Source: an uncultured Clostridia bacterium
Lineage (GTDB): Bacteria; Bacillota; Clostridia; TANB77; CAG-508
Assembly (NCBI GenBank): GCA_947631315.1
Contig: CANRLA010000028.1
Coordinates: forward strand, 1-15,053
Direction: 5' to 3'
DNA length: 15,053 nucleotides
In this document: one piece after another, positions 1 through 9,111 of the stretch
How the letters are laid out: each line of letters starts with the position of its first letter
Numbering within the stretch: position 1 is the stretch's first letter
The notes under the pieces: generated by a model
Told to the model about the DNA's origin: nothing
The model's database searches: none
What the model saw: the letters and a program-made list of their open reading frames with translations, nothing else
Position numbers and translations under genes: made by a program

Positions 1-864
1 GCGAATGTAGGATTAAATAAAGAATCATGGGGAAAAAATACAACACTTTATTATTATGACGCTGCCACATACAGCACGGTAGATTTAAGAGCAGCAGCAT
101 TTGAAAAGCAAAAAGATAAAAATGTTGAAGACAATGACCCTGGATATGATAGACAAGAATCTGAAAGAATAGAAGACTATTTAGATAATGATACAGGGGC
201 ATTTAAATTTAATGGGAATAACTATATAGAAATAAAAAGTGATAATGGATTTGATTTTTCGAACGGATTTACCTTTGAGTTTTATGGAAAAATTTTAAAT
301 AATTCTCCTTCGATTAGGGAAAATGATGGTTTTATTGGACTTATTGGATTTTGGAATGGCGAATTTGATCAACAATGTTCTGTTAGACTGGGGTATGAAA
401 AAAATGCGCAGAGTGTATATTATTCATTAGTGTCGGAAAGTTTAAGTGGTGGAAACTATGGTAGTTGGAATAATCCGAGTAGCCCTTGGAACCAAATGTG
501 TTATATTGATGATATTTTAGATAAAGATTTTTACGTTGCAATAACAATGAATCCTTCTAAGGGCGATACGGTTTCTCAGGAAATTTTTATTGGTGTTGAA
601 GATGGTGTTGAGTCTCAGTTAAAGAAGTATTCTGGATGGCTTTCAAAGGAGTATTATGATAGTTTTTTGGATAGGGTAAAGAATTTGAATTATCTAGAAT
701 TTGGAAGATGCTCGATGCAAGTTATGGGTAATTGGGATTATACGAAGGGATTATGCTATTCAGCAAGAATATATGAAAAAGCATTAAGTGAAGAAAATGC
801 GAAAGAAAATTACGAAGTAACGAAAGATTTTCATAAATATATAATAGATAGTAAAAATAAATAA
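1..864 (+). CDS. LamG/concanavalin A-like domain protein, C-terminal part (5' end outside window)
   Basis: The frame is open from the first base of the window to the TAA at 862-864, so at least 287 residues are present and the N-terminus is missing. A GTG at 430 gives a shorter reading but lies mid-domain with no ribosome binding site. The stretch from about residue 65 (GAFKFNGNNYIEI, then FDFSNGFTFEFYGKI) matches the opening strands of a LamG-type jelly-roll. The end (ARIYEKALSEENAKENYE) matches the usual LamG closing motif, in which a Tyr-rich strand is followed by a short helix. Such domains bind carbohydrate or protein ligands in extracellular or surface proteins; the ligand here is unknown. 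No anchor or sorting signal follows the domain. Codon use differs from the genes downstream, with more T- and G-ending codons (tcg, ggc, ttg, gcg), which hints at a different origin or expression level. Domain fold is fairly sure, function is not. Confidence 0.75.
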   Translation, partial: ANVGLNKESWGKNTTLYYYDAATYSTVDLRAAAFEKQKDKNVEDNDPGYDRQESERIEDYLDNDTGAFKFNGNNYIEIKSDNGFDFSNGFTFEFYGKILNNSPSIRENDGFIGLIGFWNGEFDQQCSVRLGYEKNAQSVYYSLVSESLSGGNYGSWNNPSSPWNQMCYIDDILDKDFYVAITMNPSKGDTVSQEIFIGVEDGVESQLKKYSGWLSKEYYDSFLDRVKNLNYLEFGRCSMQVMGNWDYTKGLCYSARIYEKALSEENAKENYEVTKDFHKYIIDSKNK

Positions 865-917
865 AAAAATAAATCATATAAATAGCTCTAAATAAGCAAT
901 TTATATGATTTATTTTT
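865..917 (+). terminator. Rho-independent terminator after the LamG gene
   Basis: A perfect 18-bp inverted repeat pairs 865-882 with 900-917. The stem continues inward with one mismatch (GCT at 885-887 with AGC at 895-897). The right arm ends in a T-rich run and the left arm starts with an A-run, so it could work in both directions. It begins directly after the stop codon at 864 and isolates this gene from miaB. Confidence 0.85.
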
Positions 918-930
918 ATTGTTATTTCTA

Positions 931-959
931 TTGAAAAAACTCAAAAAATGTAATAAAAT
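931..959 (+). promoter_or_regulatory. Sigma-A promoter for miaB and the genes behind it
   Basis: TTGAAA at 931-936 and TAAAAT at 954-959 are separated by exactly 17 bases. The promoter lies between the LamG terminator and the miaB start, leaving a leader of about 25 bases. It is the only convincing promoter seen before the co-directional run of genes ending at trpS. Confidence 0.7.
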
Positions 960-989
960 AGAACAAATGTCTAAAAGGAGAAAAATTAA

Positions 990-2426
990 GTGCAAGTAAA
1001 AGAAATTAAAGAAGAATTAACGTATATAGAAAAAGTAAAAGAAATTAATGAAAATAAAAAATTAAAATATTATATTTTAACAATGGGATGCCAATTGAAT
1101 GAAAATGATTCTGAAAAAATAGCAGGAATGTTAGAAAAGATGAATTATGAAAGAACACAAGAAATGCAAGAAGCTGATTTAATAATATTCAATACCTGTT
1201 GCGTAAGAGAAAATGCAGAAGAACGACTTTTTGGAAAAGTAGGAGAAGTTAAGAAACAAAAAGAAGAAAAGGGTACAATTATAGCAATTGGCGGTTGTAT
1301 GATGCAAGAAGAGCATGTCTTAAAAAAGATAAAACAAAGTTATCCTTACGTAGATATTATTTTTGGAACACATACTCTTCACAAATTGCCACAAGACTTA
1401 TATGAAGCATTAAAAGAGGATAAAAAAATAAGAGATATAATAGACATAGAAGGACAAGTAATAGAAGGACTTCCAATTTGTAGAGATGATAAAATAAAAG
1501 CATCTGTTGCAATAATGAATGGATGCAACAATTTTTGCACCTATTGTATTGTACCTTATGTAAGAGGAAGGGAAAGAAGCAGAAATCCTCAAGATATAAT
1601 AAATGAAGTTGTGGAACTTTCAAAAAAGGGATATAAAGAAATAATGCTACTTGGACAAAATGTTAATTCATATTTAGTAAGCCAAAAAGCAAAAGGAGAA
1701 GATGTTAATTTTAAAGTTGTAGTGAACAACAAAGAAATGTTAGTAAATTCATTTGCTACGCTTTTAATTGCGTTAGATGAAATTGAAGGAATTGAAAGAA
1801 TAAGATTTATATCACCACATCCAAAGGATTTTACAGATGATGTTATAGATGCAATCAAAAATTCAAAACATATTTGCAAACAAATCCATCTTCCACTCCA
1901 ATCAGGAAGCACTAGAATTTTAAAAGAAATGAATAGAAAATACACAAAAGAAGAGTATTTAAGTTTAGCAGAAAAAATAAAAAAAGAAATACCAAATATA
2001 GTATTTTCAACTGATATAATTGTAGGATTTCCTGGTGAGACAGAAGAAGATTTTGAAGATACCTTAGATGTAGTAAGAAGAGTAAATTTTGAGCAAGTAT
2101 TTATGTTTATATTTTCAAGAAGAGTAGGAACAGTTGCTGATAAAATGGAAAATCAAATTCCTGAGGAAATTAAGCATAAAAGATTTAATAGACTAAAAGA
2201 TTTAGTAGAAAATCAAATGAAAATACAAAATGAAAAATATGTAGGAAAAGAAGTACAAATATTAGTTGAAGGAAAAAGTAAAAATAATGACAAGATGTTA
2301 ACTGGAAGAACAGTATCTAATAAAGTTGTTAATTTTGAAGGTACAGAAGATTTAATAGGAAAGGTTATCAATGTTAAAATAGTTTCAGAACATCAATGGT
2401 ATTTGAAGGGAAGTGTAATTGCTTGA
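990..2426 (+). CDS. miaB: tRNA-2-methylthio-N6-dimethylallyladenosine synthase (MiaB)
   Basis: Radical-SAM methylthiotransferase that adds a methylthio group to i6A37 in tRNAs reading UNN codons. The 478 residues show the three-domain order of the family. The N-terminal MTTase domain carries the auxiliary 4Fe-4S Cys residues C34 (GCQLNENDSEK), C70 (NTCCVRENAEE) and C103 (GGCMMQE). The radical-SAM motif CNNFCTYC gives C179, C183 and C186, followed by VPYVRGRERSR. A TRAM RNA-binding domain occupies roughly the last 65 residues. The start is GTG at 990, supported by AAAAGGAG at 973-980 with 9 bases of spacing. Between NVNSY and FATLL there is a loop about 15 residues longer than I expect for the family. 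The GRERSR and ENDSEKIAGML signatures favour MiaB over MtaB or RimO. Neighbour mutS follows after 120 bases, a common clostridial pairing. Confidence 0.95.
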   Translation: MQVKEIKEELTYIEKVKEINENKKLKYYILTMGCQLNENDSEKIAGMLEKMNYERTQEMQEADLIIFNTCCVRENAEERLFGKVGEVKKQKEEKGTIIAIGGCMMQEEHVLKKIKQSYPYVDIIFGTHTLHKLPQDLYEALKEDKKIRDIIDIEGQVIEGLPICRDDKIKASVAIMNGCNNFCTYCIVPYVRGRERSRNPQDIINEVVELSKKGYKEIMLLGQNVNSYLVSQKAKGEDVNFKVVVNNKEMLVNSFATLLIALDEIEGIERIRFISPHPKDFTDDVIDAIKNSKHICKQIHLPLQSGSTRILKEMNRKYTKEEYLSLAEKIKKEIPNIVFSTDIIVGFPGETEEDFEDTLDVVRRVNFEQVFMFIFSRRVGTVADKMENQIPEEIKHKRFNRLKDLVENQMKIQNEKYVGKEVQILVEGKSKNNDKMLTGRTVSNKVVNFEGTEDLIGKVINVKIVSEHQWYLKGSVIA

Positions 2427-2546
2427 TTTATAAGTGGCCATATTATATAATTGCACATATATATCTATCAAAAAATCTTAAATAAAATATGAAAGGTTTA
2501 TGGGTATCCTCTTAAAAACCTAAATCTATTATACAAGGAACTAAAA

Positions 2547-5300
2547 ATGTCAGAATTGAAAGACGAAAAAGACCAAGATAAAGCAGAAATAAATCAAGTA
2601 GATAGTAATGCAGAAACAGAAAAAAATCAAGAAAAGACAGAAAAAGAAAATAAAAAAATAACAAATAGTGAGTCAACAGATAAAAAATTTGATTTTGATA
2701 AATTTTCTCCAATGATGCAACACTATTTAGCGACTAAAGAAAAATACAGTGACTGTATACTATTTTATAGACTAGGTGACTTTTATGAAATGTTTTTTGA
2801 TGATGCAATAAATGTTTCAAAAGAACTTGAATTAACGTTAACAGGCAAGAATTGTGGTCAAGAAGAAAGAGCACCTATGTGTGGAGTTCCTTTTCACGCC
2901 GCAGATATTTATATAAATAGATTGGTCGAAAAAGGTTATAAAATAGCCATTTGTGAGCAATTAGAAGATCCAAAACAAGCAAAAGGTATAGTAAAAAGAG
3001 ATGTAATTAAAGTTGTAACTCCTGGTACTATTTTAGATGGGAATATCTTAGAAGAAAAAAAGAACAATTTTATAATGAGCATATACAAAGAAGGAATTTT
3101 CTTTGGAATGGCAGTATGCGATATTTCCACAGGAGATTTTTATGCAACTGAGATAAAAGAGGATAACAACTTTCAAAAATTGTTAGATGAGATTTCAAGA
3201 TATAACCCATCTGAATTGATTATAAATTCTATGCTTAACGACTCTTTAGAAGAAATAAAAACAATTAATCAAAGATTTAATTGTTATATTTCAGCGAAAG
3301 AAGATGCAATATTTTCTACAAATTTGGAAAATATATTAAATATAGCTGAAGTTGTAAATAGAGAAGGCGAAGTTTATAAAAACTTTGATAAGAAAACACT
3401 TACAATTCAGGCTATAAATGGTTTATTGTACTACATAGAGGATACACAAAAAGAAAAACCTGAAAATTTAAATAAAATATTAGTTTATGAATCTACAAAA
3501 TATATGGCACTGGACATCAATGCAAGGAGAAACCTAGAACTTACTGAAAAATTAAGAGATAAGTCAAAAAAAGGAACTCTATTATGGGTATTAGATAAAA
3601 CTTCAACATCAATGGGCGGAAGGCTTTTAAGAAGATGGATTTCAGACCCACTTGTAGATGTAAATGATATTAACGACAGATTATACAGTGTTAAAGAACT
3701 AAAAGAAAATGATGTTTTAAGAGATGACATTGTTGAGTCTTTGAAAAATGTTTATGATATAGAAAGATTAGCTGGAAAGATTTCTTATGGATCAGCAAAT
3801 GCTAGAGATTTAATTTCACTTAAAAATTCTATTTCACAATTGCCTGACCTAAAAGATACTATTAAAGGAGTAAGTTCAAACTTATTGCATAATTTATATA
3901 TGCAACTAGATACATTAGATGATATTTATAATTTAATAAATATATCAATAGTTGACGACCCACCATTGCAACTTAAAGAAGGTGGTATCATCAAAAAAGG
4001 ATATAATGAAGAAGTCGATAGATTAATTGATGTTACTACAAATGGAAAGAAATATTTAATAGATATTGAATCAAGGGAAAAAGAGCAAACAGGAATTAAA
4101 ACTTTAAAAATAGGATATAATAAAGTATTTGGATATTATATAGAAGTAAGCAAATCTTTTATAAATAAAGTTCCACAGGACAGATTTATCAGAAAACAGA
4201 CTTTAACCACCGGAGAAAGATATATAACAGAAGAGCTTAAAAACTTAGAAAATCAAATAGTTGGAGCACAAGAAAGAATAATAAATTTAGAATATGAGAT
4301 TTTTTCTAACATTAGAGATGAAATTGAAAAAAATGTTAAAAGATTACAACTTGCTGCAAATATTATTTCTAAAATAGATGTACTTTGCTCATTTGCTAGA
4401 GTTGCTAAGGAACAAAACTATGAAATGCCAATAGTTGACGATTCAGACATAATTGATATAAAAGATGGAAGACATCCAGTTATTGAAAAAATATTAGATA
4501 CAGGAGCTTTTGTAGAAAATGATTCATATTTGGATAGTAATGAAAATAGATTAAATATAATTACTGGACCTAATATGGCTGGAAAATCAACTTATATGAG
4601 GCAAGTTGCTTTAATTACCTTAATGGCGCAAATTGGTTGTTTTGTACCAGCAAGAGAGGCTCATATTGGAGTTGTAGACAAGATTTTTACAAGAGTGGGT
4701 GCTTCAGACGACCTAAGCATGGGTGAAAGTACATTTATGGTTGAAATGATGGAAGTGGCAACTATTTTAAAAAATGCAACTTCAAAAAGTTTAGTTATAT
4801 TAGATGAAATAGGCAGAGGAACATCAACTTATGATGGAATGTCAATAGCATGGTCAGTTGCAGAATATATTTCTAAAATTAAAGCAAAAACATTATTTGC
4901 AACTCATTACCATGAGCTTACAAAATTAGAAGGAACGCTAGAAGGTACTAAGAACTATCATGTAGCAGTTAAAGAAAGAGGAGAAGATGTAATTTTTCTA
5001 AGAAAGATTTTAGAAGGCGGAACGGATGAAAGTTATGGAGTTCATGTTGCAAAACTTGCAGGAGTTCCAAAAGATGTAAGTATAAGAGCAAATGAAATAT
5101 TAAAAAGCTTAGAAAGAAAAAGTATATTTAAAGAAGGAACAAAAACAAAATCAGAAAGACAAGAAGAACAAGGACAACTTAGTATGTATAATTTTAAGCT
5201 TGCAGAAATTGCTCATGAATTAGATTTAATAAAATTAGAAGAAGTAACACCAATAGATGCTTTAAATATTTTATCTAAAATTAAAGAAAAAATGAGATAG
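2547..5300 (+). CDS. mutS: DNA mismatch repair protein MutS, with charged N-terminal extension
   Basis: Recognises base mismatches and small loops, then uses ATP to signal repair. The mismatch-contacting Phe-X-Glu is F79-Y80-E81 within GDFYEMF. The connector, lever and clamp domains fill the middle, and the ABC-type ATPase has Walker A GPNMAGKST at 674-682 and Walker B LVILDE with D753 and E754, then GRGTSTYDG. The start is ATG 2547 with AAGGA at 2535-2539. The protein has 917 residues, longer than typical MutS (about 850-880), because some 50 Lys/Glu/Asp/Asn-rich residues precede the usual start (PMMQHYLATKEKYSD). No ribosome binding site is seen near the conventional position, so the extension looks real. 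The usual partner mutL does not follow; a nucleoside kinase begins 12 bases downstream and is surely co-transcribed. Confidence 0.97.
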   Translation: MSELKDEKDQDKAEINQVDSNAETEKNQEKTEKENKKITNSESTDKKFDFDKFSPMMQHYLATKEKYSDCILFYRLGDFYEMFFDDAINVSKELELTLTGKNCGQEERAPMCGVPFHAADIYINRLVEKGYKIAICEQLEDPKQAKGIVKRDVIKVVTPGTILDGNILEEKKNNFIMSIYKEGIFFGMAVCDISTGDFYATEIKEDNNFQKLLDEISRYNPSELIINSMLNDSLEEIKTINQRFNCYISAKEDAIFSTNLENILNIAEVVNREGEVYKNFDKKTLTIQAINGLLYYIEDTQKEKPENLNKILVYESTKYMALDINARRNLELTEKLRDKSKKGTLLWVLDKTSTSMGGRLLRRWISDPLVDVNDINDRLYSVKELKENDVLRDDIVESLKNVYDIERLAGKISYGSANARDLISLKNSISQLPDLKDTIKGVSSNLLHNLYMQLDTLDDIYNLINISIVDDPPLQLKEGGIIKKGYNEEVDRLIDVTTNGKKYLIDIESREKEQTGIKTLKIGYNKVFGYYIEVSKSFINKVPQDRFIRKQTLTTGERYITEELKNLENQIVGAQERIINLEYEIFSNIRDEIEKNVKRLQLAANIISKIDVLCSFARVAKEQNYEMPIVDDSDIIDIKDGRHPVIEKILDTGAFVENDSYLDSNENRLNIITGPNMAGKSTYMRQVALITLMAQIGCFVPAREAHIGVVDKIFTRVGASDDLSMGESTFMVEMMEVATILKNATSKSLVILDEIGRGTSTYDGMSIAWSVAEYISKIKAKTLFATHYHELTKLEGTLEGTKNYHVAVKERGEDVIFLRKILEGGTDESYGVHVAKLAGVPKDVSIRANEILKSLERKSIFKEGTKTKSERQEEQGQLSMYNFKLAEIAHELDLIKLEEVTPIDALNILSKIKEKMR

Positions 5301-5312
5301 AAAGGAATACTT

Positions 5313-6962
5313 ATGAAAATATTTTATCAAGGAAAAGAAGTCGGAATGGACAGCAGTATCAAGAGAGTTATAGATATGTTTAATAGCGATATAAAACTAT
5401 CTCCCAAAAAAATTATTGCTTGCAAATGTAATAATGAAGTAAAATCGCTTGATTATGAAATAAATGAAGGAGACCAAGTAGAAGTTTTAGATGTTACCAG
5501 TCAAGATGGATTAATGGTTTATATTAGAGGAGCATTGTTTATAATGGCAAAAGCTTTTCATGAGCTTTATCCAAAAGCACAAGTTATTGTTAATTTTCAA
5601 TTAGCTAATTCAATGTTTTGTGAGATTGACAATATGGAATTAACAGATGAAATGATTGAAAATGTTAGAAACAAAATGCAAGAAATAGTAGAAAAAGATT
5701 TACCTATAACTAAAAAAGAATTTACAAAAGATGAAGCTAAAGAATTTTTTGAAAAAGAAAATACTTTAAGAGGGCTTCTTCAATTAGGAAACAAAGAAAA
5801 AGAAACAGTAACACTTTATTTTTGTGAAGATTATTATAATTATTTTTATGGAGTTATGCCAATTTCAACTGGATTTGTTGATGTATTAGATATAAAGAAA
5901 TACAAAACAGGATTTTTAGTAAGATATCCTAACCGTTCAAATCCTCAAGAACTTGGAGAATTCAAAGAAAGTAAGAAATTTTTAGCAACTTTAAAAGAGT
6001 ATGATGATATAAATTCACTTATGAATGTCAAAACAATTTATCACATAAATAATAGAATAGAAAAAGATGGAGGAAAAGATTTAATTCTTACATCAGAAGC
6101 ACTCCTAGAAAAAAAGATTGCAGAAATAGCAGATATGATTGCTAAGAAAAAAGGATTAAAAATGGTTCTAATTGCAGGACCTTCTTCATCAGGTAAAACA
6201 ACATTTGCAAAAAGATTAGGAACTCAGCTTAAAGTTAATGGTTTAAAGCCAGTAACAATTGGAACAGATAACTATTTTGTAGAAAGAAAAGATACTCCAA
6301 GAGATGAGAATGGAGAATATGATTTTGAAACAATAGATGCTTTAGATTTAGATTTATTTAATGATCATTTAACTAGATTAATAAATGGTGAAACCATAGA
6401 TACACCAACATTTGATTTTAAAGTTGGTACAAAGAGATATGATGGAAAACATTTTATGAGTTTAGCAGATGACGAAATACTTGTAATTGAGGGAATCCAT
6501 TGTTTAAATGATAAATTAACTGCATCAATTCCAAAAGAAAATAAATTCAAGATTTATATAAGCGATTTAACAGTTTTAAATATAGATTATTACAATAGAA
6601 TTTCTACAACAGATACGAGATTAATTAGAAGAATAGTAAGAGACTACAATTATAGAAGTTATTCTGCCCTAGATACTATTTCAAGATGGCCATCAGTAAA
6701 TAATGGGGAAAATAAAAATATTTTTCCATATCAAGAAGAAGCGGATGCTATGTTTAATAGCTCGTTAGTATATGAACTTGCAGTTTTATCAAAGTATGCA
6801 ATTCCTTTACTAAGAAAAATAGATAAAGATAAAAAAGAATATTCAGAAGCAAAAAGATTAATTGCATTTTTGGAATATTTTAAAGAAATTGAAGATGAAA
6901 GTCCAATACCAAATAACTCAATACTAAGGGAATTTATAGGTGGAAGTGTTTTTGAATATTAA
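5313..6962 (+). CDS. Nucleoside (uridine-type) kinase with TGS and ThrRS-like N-terminal domains
   Basis: Predicted cytosolic P-loop kinase of the uridine kinase/phosphoribulokinase family; the nucleoside substrate cannot be read from sequence. Residues 1-60 resemble a TGS domain (EINEGDQVEVLD). Residues about 65-230 resemble the second additional (editing) domain of threonyl-tRNA synthetase (ALFIMAKAFHELYPKAQV). The kinase core begins near 280 with Walker A GPSSSGKT at 289-296, followed by TIGTDNYFVERKDTPRD and the VIEGIHCLND segment (E393). At 549 residues it matches the known fused bacterial family of about 550. The editing-domain HxxxH of ThrRS appears lost (the aligned positions read G and I), so it probably acts as a scaffold or ligand sensor, not an editing site; that is inference. 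AAAGGA at 5301-5306 supports the start. It is tightly coupled to mutS (12-base gap). Confidence 0.88.
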   Translation: MKIFYQGKEVGMDSSIKRVIDMFNSDIKLSPKKIIACKCNNEVKSLDYEINEGDQVEVLDVTSQDGLMVYIRGALFIMAKAFHELYPKAQVIVNFQLANSMFCEIDNMELTDEMIENVRNKMQEIVEKDLPITKKEFTKDEAKEFFEKENTLRGLLQLGNKEKETVTLYFCEDYYNYFYGVMPISTGFVDVLDIKKYKTGFLVRYPNRSNPQELGEFKESKKFLATLKEYDDINSLMNVKTIYHINNRIEKDGGKDLILTSEALLEKKIAEIADMIAKKKGLKMVLIAGPSSSGKTTFAKRLGTQLKVNGLKPVTIGTDNYFVERKDTPRDENGEYDFETIDALDLDLFNDHLTRLINGETIDTPTFDFKVGTKRYDGKHFMSLADDEILVIEGIHCLNDKLTASIPKENKFKIYISDLTVLNIDYYNRISTTDTRLIRRIVRDYNYRSYSALDTISRWPSVNNGENKNIFPYQEEADAMFNSSLVYELAVLSKYAIPLLRKIDKDKKEYSEAKRLIAFLEYFKEIEDESPIPNNSILREFIGGSVFEY

Positions 6963-7017
6963 GTTATAGCAGAATTTACTTTTAAAAATTATATAAAATA
7001 AGTGAATGGAGAAAATA

Positions 7018-8649
7018 ATGGTAAAAGAAAAAATAAAAAATTTATTAGATATTCTTAAAAAAAGTATAAAAAGATTTCCAATCACAACAATATCAATATA
7101 TTTGCTAACAGCAATTTATGCAATATGTATAGGAAATAATTGGGTGGATTGGGATGTAATAATTAGAATAACAACATTTACATCAATATTTGCAATAACA
7201 ACATTTTTAATAGAAACTTTAGCAACGAGTAAAAAAAGTAAAATTATATATTATATACTGGCGATAATATGGTCAGCTATTTCAACGATATCAGTATATA
7301 CAAAAGGAGATGTGCTGGGATTATCTAATGAATTATTTATACATTTTGTAGGTAGAGTAATTAGTTGTTATGTGATATCAATAATAATTTTGAGTCTATA
7401 TTATAACTTCAAAAAATCAGAAAAAGATTTTGGAGAATATTTAACAGGAGTTGTAATAAGCACATTTAAAACAAGCATAATATATGGAATTTTAGCAATA
7501 GGTCTTTCTATAGTAACATCAATTTTTATATTCTTGATATTAAATGGAAGAGACTATATTTTACTAGCAAGAATAGAGATATTGCTACTTGGAATGTATT
7601 ATGTACCAACAATTATGTACTCATTATATAATCAAGAAGGAAAGCCAGGAAAATTTGCAAAAATTGTTATAAAATATGTTCTAGGAACATTAGTAATGAC
7701 AGCATTTGCAATAATTTATATATACATATTAAAAATATTTATTTTAAGAAATATACCATCAAACCAAATATTTAGAATTCTTGCATCACTTTTTGTAATA
7801 GGTCTTCCAATATGGACAATGTGCTCATCTTTTAATGAGGGAAAAACATTTGATAAAATAAACGACAAAATGCCATTATTATTTATACCATTTATATTTT
7901 TACAAATGTATTCAATAGGCGTAAGAATTGGCGAAAATGGTATAACAGAAGCAAGATATTTATGTGTAATGTTAATTATTTTTGAAATAATTTATACAAT
8001 AATATACATTAAAAATAAATCAAATATAGCAACAAATTTGCTAGTAATAGTTGCTTTTACAGTAATTTCAACTATAGCACCTTTTGTAAATATGTTTAAA
8101 ATATCTGTAACAAGCCAATATGGCATATTTAAAACATATAATCAAAGAGAAAGTATGCTTACTAAAGAAGAAAAAAATAAAATGTATGGAGCATATCGTT
8201 ACTTAAAAAGTTCAGTAATAGGAAAAGAATATATAGAAGGTTATAATTTAGAAGACGAAGAAGAAAAAAATTATTATTCAAATGATGATGAAGTTGAGAT
8301 ATATGCAAATATTGATTTAGAATATATTCCAATAGAAGGATATAAAAAATTATATAAGATTAATGCTTATGAATATTTAGATGACGAAGATTTAAAAATA
8401 GACGAAGTATTTAAAAATGTTGATTTTGAAGTTGATAATTCAAGTAAAACAATTAATGTAAACATTGAAAATAAAATAAAAGAATATATAAAATTAGGTG
8501 ATTCATTAAATAAAAAGTTTAATGATATTAATGAAATCATTGTTGATGATAACAAAAAATTTATACTAAATTATATTCGTATAGAATATGATAAAACAAC
8601 GAATGAAATAGAAAGTTATAGCATAAATGGATATTTGCTTGAAAAATAA
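7018..8649 (+). CDS. DUF4153-family polytopic membrane protein
   Basis: Function unknown. The first part (about residues 20-362) holds around 11 hydrophobic segments; the last 170 or so residues are hydrophilic, rich in Asp/Glu/Lys/Tyr, and would form one soluble domain. Family hallmarks are the opening SIKRFPITTISIYLLTAIYA, where a Lys-Arg-Phe-Pro precedes the first helix, and the motif RIGENGITEARY near residue 305. I place the start at ATG 7018 because GGAG at 7008-7011 sits 6 bases before it. The ATG at 7006 would add four residues but has no Shine-Dalgarno site of its own. The gene follows the nucleoside kinase after a 55-base gap without a terminator, so it is probably in the same transcript. 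Base composition is the same as its neighbours. The topology is by eye and the number of helices may be off by one or two. Confidence 0.75.
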   Translation: MVKEKIKNLLDILKKSIKRFPITTISIYLLTAIYAICIGNNWVDWDVIIRITTFTSIFAITTFLIETLATSKKSKIIYYILAIIWSAISTISVYTKGDVLGLSNELFIHFVGRVISCYVISIIILSLYYNFKKSEKDFGEYLTGVVISTFKTSIIYGILAIGLSIVTSIFIFLILNGRDYILLARIEILLLGMYYVPTIMYSLYNQEGKPGKFAKIVIKYVLGTLVMTAFAIIYIYILKIFILRNIPSNQIFRILASLFVIGLPIWTMCSSFNEGKTFDKINDKMPLLFIPFIFLQMYSIGVRIGENGITEARYLCVMLIIFEIIYTIIYIKNKSNIATNLLVIVAFTVISTIAPFVNMFKISVTSQYGIFKTYNQRESMLTKEEKNKMYGAYRYLKSSVIGKEYIEGYNLEDEEEKNYYSNDDEVEIYANIDLEYIPIEGYKKLYKINAYEYLDDEDLKIDEVFKNVDFEVDNSSKTINVNIENKIKEYIKLGDSLNKKFNDINEIIVDDNKKFILNYIRIEYDKTTNEIESYSINGYLLEK

Positions 8650-8674
8650 AATGTTAAAATAAAGGAAAAATTAG

Positions 8675-8983
8675 ATGAAACAATTTACAAAAAATGATGA
8701 AGGATTTGTCTGTGAAAACTGTGGAAATAAAGTTGAAAAATTAGGGTATACATCACGAGACCATTGCCCAGAATGTTTATGCTCAAAGCATGTAGATAAA
8801 ATGCCGGGTGACAGAAAAGAAGAATGTCATGGAATTTTAAGACCAATAAAAGTTGAATTAAATTCTAAAAAAGGATATGTGATTATCTATAAATGTGAAA
8901 AATGTGGGGAAATAAGGAAAAATAAATCTGCAGAGGACGATAATATGGATCTATTAATAAAGCTGACAGTAGAAGAAAATTAG
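8675..8983 (+). CDS. RNHCP domain protein (small zinc-ribbon-like protein)
   Basis: A 102-residue protein with the RNHCP domain, named for a conserved Arg-Asn-His-Cys-Pro motif; here it reads SRDHCPECLCSKHVD (27-41) followed by PGDR (44-47). Cysteine pairs C13/C16, C31/C34, C36, C51 and C74/C77 suggest two zinc-binding knuckles in the order CxxC...CxxC...CxxC. The molecular function of the family is not established; nucleic-acid binding would be a guess from the zinc-ribbon look. AAAGGA at 8661-8666 gives 8 bases of spacing to ATG 8675. It lies 25 bases after the DUF4153 gene, so co-transcription is likely. Length and motif order look complete. Confidence 0.85.
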   Translation: MKQFTKNDEGFVCENCGNKVEKLGYTSRDHCPECLCSKHVDKMPGDRKEECHGILRPIKVELNSKKGYVIIYKCEKCGEIRKNKSAEDDNMDLLIKLTVEEN

Positions 8984-9111
8984 TGGTAAAAAAGATAATA
9001 TACTTATTATAGATGTTAACTAAACTTTAATTGCGGTAACGAGGTTTGAAAAAGCAAAAAATTAGAAAGCTAAAGAAAAACGAATAAAGACGAAATAGGA
9101 AAGGATAGAAA

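Noticed and set aside
2491..2525. AGGTTT/AAACCT hairpin before mutS as a regulatory RNA
   Set aside because: A 6-bp stem with a 16-base loop and no conserved riboswitch motif; probably chance.
8984..9111. Possible T-box leader upstream of trpS
   Set aside because: trpS in Firmicutes is often T-box controlled, but no AGGGTGG-type T-box sequence and no antiterminator/terminator hairpin pair is visible in these 128 bases. No convincing promoter is seen either.
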